This document shows, piece by piece, positions 58,055 through 64,000 of a stretch of 64,000 nt of DNA. Source of the DNA: a virus; the IMG/VR virus record IMGVR_UViG_3300049460_000312, positions 1 through 64,000 of that record. One strand, written 5' to 3'. Position numbers and translations under genes: made by a program. The first letter of the stretch is position 1, and every line of letters starts with the position of its first letter. Under the pieces are notes generated by a model. That model searched no databases. It saw only the letters and a program-made list of their open reading frames with translations, and was not told the DNA's origin.

Positions 58055-59326
58055 TTAGCGGGTGCCGAGTTGGGCGGCGCGCACGAACAGATCGTTCGCA
58101 GCCAACGACTCCAGACGGTCCGTGTACTCACGGGAAGCACGAGCATCCATCTTGCCGCGCCGGAACATGTCGATGAACTTAACAATCGTGGGCGTATCGA
58201 AGTCGCCCGCGTAGTTCTGGATGATCTTGTCCGTGAGTTCGATGCTGGCGATTTCCTCGACCAGTTCTTCCTTGGGCAGATCCATCAGCTTGATCTTCTC
58301 GACAAACTGGTTGCGCATCTTCGTCGCGTTCTGCTTGAAGGTGGTCGCATCCGGTTCACGCGCAGCTTCTGCCGCGCCCTGGTACGTCAACCAGCCACCA
58401 CCGAGCATCAGACCGACACCGACCGGTCCGAGCAGCGGCGTTGCCAGCAGGCCCGCGAAGGCCCAGGCGAGACCCACGAGGATGCCGTAGCTCTTGCCAT
58501 TGACCGACACGAACTTCGAGCGCATCGTGACAATCGCCCGACCTGCACCATGGCGTGCCGCGAAGATATCCGCGAGCTCTTCGGCGGTATCCATCGAGAA
58601 GTAACGCTTGTTGTCCATCCGGCGCGGTTCGATTTGCACGGCGCTGGCGAGGATCTTGATCGCTACGTCGGCGCTCGTGGTGTCTTCCACCGGCTGGAGC
58701 CATTCGACGCCCTCCATGCCCATGTCCTTGGCGGCCTTGGTGAGGATCAGCTTGACCTTCTTGTCCGGCTGGCCGTTGGTGAGTTCGGCCCAGGTCCGCT
58801 GCATCACCACGTTCACGACGATCGAGTCGGCGAGGAACTGCAGGAACGTGTAGGCGTGCCCGACTTCGTGCAGAATCACCGCAGCCGTTTCTTCCGGGGT
58901 GAAGGTGCGCGCGAACAGGAACAGGCTGCCGATGTAGAGCTTGTGCATGATCTCGGAGAACGCACCACCGACGCGGGCGTTACTCGGGTCGATCCAGCCC
59001 TTCTGCTCCAGGTTGTAGAGCGAGAGCTTGTCCGCATCGAAGTGCTTTTCGAGGAATTTGTTGAACTGCGCGCGATTCAACACATTGCCACGGGTAAGCG
59101 ACGGCACGGCGACTGCCGCGTTGTCGTAACCGTTGAGCACCAGCGCATTGGTAAGGATGCCGGTGTGCTCGTAGATACACTTGTCGACGCGAACGCAGAA
59201 CTTGTTCACCGCGTCTTGGGACTTCTCGCCGGAGTCGCGCAAATCCTTGACGATCAGCGTAAGGGCCTTGAAAAAGGCGTCGGACTGGAAAGCAATGCTT
59301 TCATTCCCGAGGAAGAGGAGGTTCAT
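58055..59326 (-). CDS. M48-like zinc metallopeptidase with membrane segment (423 aa)
   Basis: HEVGH at residues 153-157 (AAVILHEVGHAYTF) gives the zinc-binding pair and catalytic Glu; AEELADIFAARHG (248-260) supplies an E-x-x-AD third-ligand motif as in M48 peptidases (HtpX/Ste24 type). A Gly-rich hydrophobic stretch at about 281-318 (GILVGLAWAFAGLLATPLLG) could insert in a membrane. ATG at 59326 without a clear ribosome site. It stands in the virion block next to inner-head genes. Possible roles: processing of host or phage proteins, or a virion component acting at entry. It is not the usual prohead protease type. Confidence 0.83.
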   Translation of the reverse strand: MNLLFLGNESIAFQSDAFFKALTLIVKDLRDSGEKSQDAVNKFCVRVDKCIYEHTGILTNALVLNGYDNAAVAVPSLTRGNVLNRAQFNKFLEKHFDADKLSLYNLEQKGWIDPSNARVGGAFSEIMHKLYIGSLFLFARTFTPEETAAVILHEVGHAYTFLQFLADSIVVNVVMQRTWAELTNGQPDKKVKLILTKAAKDMGMEGVEWLQPVEDTTSADVAIKILASAVQIEPRRMDNKRYFSMDTAEELADIFAARHGAGRAIVTMRSKFVSVNGKSYGILVGLAWAFAGLLATPLLGPVGVGLMLGGGWLTYQGAAEAAREPDATTFKQNATKMRNQFVEKIKLMDLPKEELVEEIASIELTDKIIQNYAGDFDTPTIVKFIDMFRRGKMDARASREYTDRLESLAANDLFVRAAQLGTR

Positions 59327-59510
59327 AAACTGTCAGCCATGAATTGTTGAAATTGACGCCGGCACCCGCGGTTCCCGTTAAAGAAAAACCACTGGGTCTA
59401 TTCCTTTGACTAGCGGGCATATGGCCTGCGCTAACCATCACAAGAATACCCTTACAAACGCAGCGATAGAGTCATACTAAAAGGCACATCCTGCGGTGCG
59501 AGCACAAGTT
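59327..59510. promoter_or_regulatory. divergent promoter region with palindromic CATATG
   Basis: 184 bases between the metallopeptidase (minus) and polymerase (plus) starts. CATATG at 59,418-59,423 presents TATG on both strands; the surroundings GCGGGCATATGGCCTGCGC are GC-rich and partly symmetric. Nothing else recognisable. Confidence 0.4.
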
Positions 59511-61388
59511 ATGTCCACGAAAAAACCTGAGATTAGCAAGGATGACATTGCCGGAATTGAATGCCGGCATGTTGTGTTTATCCCGCCGTCCAAAGACTCC
59601 CCGGACGACTACCACCTGATCAAGGAAGTCATCCACACCAAGGACAACAAGCGGATTCCGAATGTTCGGATCGTGAAGAACTACCAGCGCCCTTTCTGGA
59701 TTGCCAAGGAAGGGTTCCGGCGCTACAAGCAGAAGAAGGAATGGGAAGACGTCTCGAAGCTCAAAGAGTTCCGTTGCCCGCAGTCGCAACTGGTCGATCG
59801 CGCTGCCAAGGCGTTAGGGATTTTCAAGCCGCCGCGTAGTCTCAAGCAGCTTTCGCGCAGTCCGTACTTGTATGGGTCGGACATTCTCTCCACCTCGGTG
59901 ATCAAGCAGGAAGTCTACCGGGATCGTTGGCCGGATCTGAACACCCCGTCGAGCATTGCAGCATCGGATACGGAAACCGACATGATCAAGGGGCATGGCC
60001 GGGTGATCATGCAGACCGTGTCGTTTGGTAGCAAGGTCTACACCGCGGTGGTGCGGGACTTCCTGGAACAGATCGGTGGTGACGACAAGTACAAGATCGA
60101 GAAGTGCAAGGAAGGGCTCCTCAAGTACCTGGACGTGGATGAGCCCGTCTTTAAGAAGGATGGCAAGACACCGGAGCTCGATAAGAGCGGCAAGCCGAAG
60201 GTCACCAACGTCTACCGCGACCGCAAGCTTGACTGGGAAATCGAACTGGTGTCGGACGACGGTCAGGCGGTGTGGAAAACCTTGCAGAAGTGTCATGAGT
60301 GGCAGCCGGATTTCTTGACCTTCTGGAACATGGACTTCGACATCGGCAAGATGAAAGAGTCGCTGGATTTCCACAAGATCCCATTGGCCGATGCCTGGTC
60401 TGATCCGTCGGTCGCGCCTCAGTACCGTTTCTACGAATACCGCCAGGGTTCGAGCCAGAAGGTGACGGCCTCCGGTAAGGTGACGCCGATTGCCCCGCAT
60501 GCACGCTGGCATACGCTGTACACGCCGGCCTCGTTCTATGTGATGGACGCGATGTGTGCGTACAAGCAGGTGCGGACCGGGAAACAGGAAGAGCGCTCGT
60601 ATTCGCTGGAGTTTATCCTGAACAAGCACCTGAAGCGGGGCAAGCTCAAGTTTGACCAGGCCGATGGACTGGCCAAGGCCGACTGGCATATTCACATGCA
60701 GCGTCACCATCCGATCGAATACATCGTTTATAACGTGTTCGACTGTATCGGTATTGAGATGCTGGATGAGAAGACCAAGGACTTGTGCGTATCGGTGCCC
60801 TCGGGTGCGGCGATGTCGGACTACTCCAAGTTCAACTCTCAGCCGCGGCGCGTGGTGGATAAGCTTCACTACTTTGTGCAGGCGCGGGGGAAGATCATCG
60901 GGACCACGTCGGACGAGATGGCTACCGAGTTCGATGCCCGTACGATCAATCTGCGTAACTGGATCGTGATGCTACCTGCGCATCTGGTCGCGGATAACGG
61001 CCTACGGATCATCAAGGAGTATCCAGAGATTGCGAGTAACCTCCGACTCCACATTGGCGACCTGGACGTCTCGGCGTCTTATCCGAATGGGGAATCGGTT
61101 TTCAACATTTCCAAGGAAACGACGAAGAAGGAGTTGCTCACGATCGACGGGGTCTCGGAGTCGGTGCGCCGCATGCAGGGGATTAACCTCTCCGGAGGTG
61201 CGACCAACGCCGTGGAGTTCTGTACCGGGATGTTCCACATGCCGCAGATGACTCAGTGGCTCGAAGCCTACAAACGTCAGGACGATCTCGCCTCGGTGGC
61301 GCGTGATCTGGCCGAGTGGGTGGACGACAGCGCGGCGGCCGCTGAGGCGGTGTTGCTGGTGGCCGAAGAAGAGTACGAAGGCGACTGA
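59511..61388 (+). CDS. family B DNA polymerase, exonuclease domain through motif A only (625 aa)
   Basis: ATG at 59511 (MSTKKPEISKDDIAGIECRH); a GTG 15 bases earlier is possible. Proofreading motifs: Exo I D153-x-E155 (SDTETD), Exo II WNMDFDI (272-278), Exo III Y407-NVF-D411. Polymerase motif A is DLDVSASYP (517-525). After this only ~100 residues follow, and neither motif B (K-x-x-x-N-S-x-Y-G) nor motif C (DTD) is present. So the catalytic palm is incomplete and a second polypeptide with motifs B and C is needed; none is in this window. The frame ends in a clean stop and terminator, so this looks like a genuine split gene, not a sequencing error. Confidence 0.88.
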   Translation: MSTKKPEISKDDIAGIECRHVVFIPPSKDSPDDYHLIKEVIHTKDNKRIPNVRIVKNYQRPFWIAKEGFRRYKQKKEWEDVSKLKEFRCPQSQLVDRAAKALGIFKPPRSLKQLSRSPYLYGSDILSTSVIKQEVYRDRWPDLNTPSSIAASDTETDMIKGHGRVIMQTVSFGSKVYTAVVRDFLEQIGGDDKYKIEKCKEGLLKYLDVDEPVFKKDGKTPELDKSGKPKVTNVYRDRKLDWEIELVSDDGQAVWKTLQKCHEWQPDFLTFWNMDFDIGKMKESLDFHKIPLADAWSDPSVAPQYRFYEYRQGSSQKVTASGKVTPIAPHARWHTLYTPASFYVMDAMCAYKQVRTGKQEERSYSLEFILNKHLKRGKLKFDQADGLAKADWHIHMQRHHPIEYIVYNVFDCIGIEMLDEKTKDLCVSVPSGAAMSDYSKFNSQPRRVVDKLHYFVQARGKIIGTTSDEMATEFDARTINLRNWIVMLPAHLVADNGLRIIKEYPEIASNLRLHIGDLDVSASYPNGESVFNISKETTKKELLTIDGVSESVRRMQGINLSGGATNAVEFCTGMFHMPQMTQWLEAYKRQDDLASVARDLAEWVDDSAAAAEAVLLVAEEEYEGD

Positions 61389-61398
61389 GTCGCAACGT

Positions 61399-61437
61399 CA
61401 TAAAGGAGAGCGGGGGTGACCCCGCTCTCCTCTTATG
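61399..61437. terminator. bidirectional terminator
   Basis: Perfect 11-bp stem GGAGAGCGGGG-GTGA-CCCCGCTCTCC (61,405-61,430) between CATAAA and CTTATGC, serving the converging polymerase and glycine-rich genes; continues TGTCGTGCC as at 54,662-54,670. Confidence 0.9.
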
Positions 61438-61449
61438 CTGTCGTGCCAT

Positions 61450-62292
61450 TTACACATCCAGAACGTTGGTCGACGGATAGGCTCGACCCGCACCCCAGAT
61501 CAAACGCAAACCACCATTCAGACCCGGTGTATTGGTGGCCGCCCGTGAGGAAGAGGAACCGCCGCCGAATTCACCCGAACCGGTTATCTGCGAACCCGGA
61601 TTACCATTGGTAGAGCGTGTTGGGGTCGCGACCGCGGTCGTACCCAGCCCCAGCAGGCCAGTGCCACCGCCACGACCCGCATTGACGTTATCGTTATACC
61701 CGCTGCCGCCCGTGCCGCCTGAGCCGGCGCCCGTGCCCGCGGCAGGTGCTGTAGCAGTGCCGATGTCCGTACCATTACCACCCTTGCCGTTATAGCCACC
61801 GGCCGCACCGCCGCCCGCTGCTGCATAGTCAAAGGCGACACCGTCGCCACCATTACCCCCACCATCGCCCTGATAGGTGCCGCCTTTGCCGCGTGACGAA
61901 TCGTTGGCAGTGTCCCCACCCGCATCGCCACCATTGCCTGCAAACAAGCGGGTAGCCCCGCGCGCCAGGTAGGTGTCGCCGCCTTTTGTACCGATCGCGG
62001 CACCCGTGGCCGTGACACCGACTTGACCCACCACGACGGTTAGATGTTCGCCCGGGGTCACGGGGATTTGGTTCTTCCAGCCTAGGCCACCACCACCCCC
62101 TGAGGACCCCCAATGGCCTGTATCCTTGAAAGTGTTAATCCAGCCACCCCCGCCTGCACCGATACCCACCCCGCAGAGGAAGTAGACACCGCCCGGCACC
62201 ACGAAGTCATACGTACCCGGCGTGGTAAAGGCCATCTGACCCGGCCCAGCCGCGACAGTCTTAGGCTTAATTGTTAAGAGCATTTCCAACAT
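61450..62292 (-). CDS. glycine-rich tail-tip/adhesin-like protein, copy A (280 aa)
   Basis: ATG at 62292 (MLEMLLTIKPKTVAAGPGQM) with GGA upstream. An N-terminal beta module MAFTTPGTYDFVVPGGVYFL is followed by about 170 residues very rich in Gly (GGGGGLGW, GGGNGGDG, GGGAAGGYNGKGGNG), ending LRLIWGAGRAYPSTNVLDV. The F-T-T-P-G-T-Y...VP-G-V module and poly-Gly body are typical of phage glycine-rich receptor-binding or tail proteins, some of which (T4-like Gp38 adhesins) fold as polyglycine-II sandwiches. Paralogue of the next gene. Receptor binding is an inference. Confidence 0.82.
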   Translation of the reverse strand: MLEMLLTIKPKTVAAGPGQMAFTTPGTYDFVVPGGVYFLCGVGIGAGGGGWINTFKDTGHWGSSGGGGGLGWKNQIPVTPGEHLTVVVGQVGVTATGAAIGTKGGDTYLARGATRLFAGNGGDAGGDTANDSSRGKGGTYQGDGGGNGGDGVAFDYAAAGGGAAGGYNGKGGNGTDIGTATAPAAGTGAGSGGTGGSGYNDNVNAGRGGGTGLLGLGTTAVATPTRSTNGNPGSQITGSGEFGGGSSSSRAATNTPGLNGGLRLIWGAGRAYPSTNVLDV

Positions 62293-62303
62293 AGCTATCC
62301 TTT

Positions 62304-63155
62304 TTACACATCCGGCACGTAATTGGGATAAGTGCGGCCCGTACCCCAAACAATCCGGCAAGCACCGGTCTGGGCAGGATCATTGGCGAAACCCGGTCCG
62401 CCTTCGCTGGCACCACCACCGTATTCACCTGAGCCGGGATACTGAGAACCAGCCCCGCCCTTAGTATTAGCGGCCGTACCTGCCCCAGCGCCATTTGAGC
62501 CAGCACCCAGAATACCTACACCACCGCCGCGGCCACCGGCCCCAGAACCACCCCGTAGCACGCCAAAGCCGCCACCGCCACCGCCACCGGTGCCGTTGGC
62601 ACCCGGTGTGCCTGCGACGTTAGCGCCACCGGCCCCACCATTGCCTGAATAACCACCCGCACCACAACCGCCGCCGGCATATTCCCAGTAATAGACAGCC
62701 GGTGTACCTGAGTCACCGCCGCCATCGCCGATACCGCCCGCATTGGTATTCAGAATCGTGGCACTTTCTGTTTGACCGCCCCCCGTGCCGCCATTAGCTT
62801 GCAGCAGCACGGTACTGCCGCGCAGAATTTTCGTAACACCGCCATTACTAGCACGACCTGATTTCACGCTGGTGCCGCGATCACCTACGATAATGGTGAG
62901 CGTTTCTCCGGGCGTCACTGGAATTGAGGTTTTCCAACGCAGTGAACCGCCGTAGCCTGCCGAACCCCACCCACCGGTGGAGCCTGGGCTACGATCCCAG
63001 CTGCCGCCACCGCCACCCACCCCGACTGCTGAAATAGAAAACACACCTGCTGGCACTACCCAGGAGTACGTACCGGGTGTCGTAAAAGCCACCTGATTAT
63101 TACCAACCGTCTGGCTAGTGCCTGTACCCTTTATCTGCAATAAGGCTTCTAACAT
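62304..63155 (-). CDS. glycine-rich tail-tip/adhesin-like protein, copy B (283 aa)
   Basis: ATG at 63155 (MLEALLQIKGTGTSQTVGNN) with GGGG upstream; the longer frame to 63311 crosses two terminators. Same layout as copy A: VAFTTPGTYSWVVPAGVFSI, a Gly-rich body (TGGGGGGGFGVLRGGSGAGG) and the ending CRIVWGTGRTYPNYVPDV. The ends are more conserved than the Gly-rich middle, as expected if the middle contacts a variable receptor. Confidence 0.82.
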   Translation of the reverse strand: MLEALLQIKGTGTSQTVGNNQVAFTTPGTYSWVVPAGVFSISAVGVGGGGGSWDRSPGSTGGWGSAGYGGSLRWKTSIPVTPGETLTIIVGDRGTSVKSGRASNGGVTKILRGSTVLLQANGGTGGGQTESATILNTNAGGIGDGGGDSGTPAVYYWEYAGGGCGAGGYSGNGGAGGANVAGTPGANGTGGGGGGGFGVLRGGSGAGGRGGGVGILGAGSNGAGAGTAANTKGGAGSQYPGSGEYGGGASEGGPGFANDPAQTGACRIVWGTGRTYPNYVPDV

Positions 63156-63198
63156 TGCCGTACCCCGTTTGACTAATTCTTCGACATAGGATTTTGCG

Positions 63199-63229
63199 GC
63201 ATAAAGGAAAGAGAGGTGATCCCCTCCTT
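63199..63229 (-). terminator. second tandem terminator
   Basis: GGAAxGAGG/CCTCxTTCC stem, then TTTATGCCGC on the minus strand. Confidence 0.7.
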
Positions 63230-63250
63230 CCTTGTCTCCAAAAATTGACG

Positions 63251-63284
63251 GCATAAAAAGATCGAGCGGTTGCCCGCTCGATCT
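63251..63284 (-). terminator. terminator of the noncoding stretch
   Basis: Perfect 11-bp stem AGATCGAGCGG-TTGC-CCGCTCGATCT, then TTTTATGCCG on the minus strand. Confidence 0.85.
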
Positions 63285-63719
63285 AGTAATTGCATGATGG
63301 TGAAGCTGCACCCTGCCGCCGTAATCTCCTCGTACGTCGGGACCCTACTCGCCTATCCTGCAATCGGGGCACTCGGGAGAATGTCCTTAGGGTAGTGATC
63401 TTTTTCGCGTGGTAGCTTATCCGCCCAGGGGACGGGGTAATGCAAGGGGGTTAGGTGGCTTCGTCCTATCGCAGGATACTGCGCACCTGAACCGTACAGA
63501 TTGTCAAAGAAAGCGCTGCGTCATCCCGACGTGGGCGCTACTTGGTGGATTCTTCAGGACGTGATTGGGCTCCGGAATGATTACTTCTAAATGGCATGCC
63601 CTGCCTGCGTGTCAGTCTCGGTGTCATTGCTTTTGCTGTGTTCCCCGATGGGATTTAATCAGCCTGTGTCGACGTTTGAGACCTTACTGCGTTTCCACAT
63701 AACATACAGCGATAGGCTG

Positions 63720-64000
63720 TTATTTTTTACCCTGCTCTTTCTTCATGTCCTGCAGCAGGTCATGGAGTTCCTGGGCCTGCTCCGGTGCACGCTTCTCCAT
63801 GATCTCTAGCATCAGGTCGCACATGTACGGGGGCTGGTTGATAAACTCGGTAAAGGACATGTGAAAGGCGGTGCCAATCTTCAGATCGGCAAACGCTTCC
63901 AGACGCTCGCGCAAGCGAGAGGCCACGATCGCATCTTCACACCAGTGATGTCTCACCAGCGCAAAGTGGTCGTCGGTTGCGGCCCGATGGTCGTAGATAC
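63720..64000 (-). CDS. hypothetical protein, N-terminus beyond right edge
   Basis: The frame is open from the window edge to the stop at 63720 (at least 92 residues visible). A GTG at 63956 could start a 78-aa version but has no ribosome site, so the gene most likely continues. Visible part: helical, with HWCEDAIVASRLRERLEAF and a Lys/Gln-rich end (LLQDMKKEQGKK). No family recognised. Confidence 0.65.
   Translation of the reverse strand, partial: IYDHRAATDDHFALVRHHWCEDAIVASRLRERLEAFADLKIGTAFHMSFTEFINQPPYMCDLMLEIMEKRAPEQAQELHDLLQDMKKEQGKK

Larger units (their letters stand above)
63156..63719 (-). other. 564-base gene-free stretch
   Basis: No credible gene on either strand. On the minus strand, from 63,719 down: an ACAGC/GCTGT hairpin right after the preceding stop codon, then about 420 bases without clear features, then the strong terminator at 63,259-63,284 and a second hairpin at 63,206-63,229. 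The two terminators in tandem after a noncoding stretch suggest that a separate untranslated RNA may be made here. I could not fit a tRNA. Confidence 0.5.

Noticed and set aside
63156-63311. N-terminal extension of glycine-rich copy B
   Set aside because: The extension would be translated through two terminator hairpins; the ATG at 63155 aligns with the start of copy A.
63286-63719. tRNA or small protein genes in the gap
   Set aside because: No cloverleaf and no ORF with a ribosome site; left as possible noncoding RNA.

Overview
This window is best read as about 64 kb of a jumbo myovirus genome of the phiKZ type. Coding density is very high, GC is moderate to high, and there are no rRNA or tRNA genes, no integrase and no host-like housekeeping blocks. 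Three observations point to a phiKZ relative. (1) Eight paralogous inner-head-type proteins each carry an A/S/P-x-E protease site just before a basic amphipathic helix. (2) AT-rich motifs resembling the phiKZ early promoter (TATATTAC in phiKZ; ACATATTAC and close variants here) occur in front of minus-strand transcription units. (3) A family B DNA polymerase gene stops after motif A, so the enzyme must be completed elsewhere. No RNA polymerase subunit, PhuZ or nuclear-shell gene lies in the window, so the assignment is an inference. The host is probably a Gram-negative proteobacterium.

Layout. 1-12,007: minus-strand genes of mostly unknown function, including dihydrofolate reductase and a three-gene membrane/periplasm operon with a secreted TAXI-type solute-binding protein. 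12,070-15,943: a holin-like gene, three related small helix-turn-helix proteins, a 494-residue Ala/Pro/Glu/Val-rich protein and a 29-residue membrane microprotein. 15,936-29,949: metabolic and accessory genes: a P-loop ATPase, a NAMPT-type enzyme, a PRPP-synthetase-like enzyme, thymidylate synthase, a NadR-like kinase, a divergent Nudix protein and many small unknowns. 29,961-32,479: a cluster of very small membrane proteins among stem-loop-rich noncoding stretches. 32,637-59,326: the virion block, with tail or baseplate-like proteins, eight inner-head paralogues, large structural proteins and an M48-like metallopeptidase. 59,511-64,000: the N-terminal part of a B-family DNA polymerase, two tandem glycine-rich tail-tip proteins, a 564-base gene-free stretch and a gene cut by the right edge.

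How the genes work together. DHFR and ThyA form a dTMP/folate cycle. The NAMPT-like and PRPP-synthetase-like genes are adjacent and could either salvage nicotinamide or rebuild NAD+ from ADP-ribose (a NARP1-type counter-defence). A NadR-like kinase and a Nudix protein lie within 9 kb. Most units end in a strong hairpin followed by TTTATGC or a close variant rather than a long T-run. That tail contains TATG, the motif reported for phiKZ late promoters, so many of these sites could act both as stop and as start. I could run no database search: all family names come from motifs recognised by eye.
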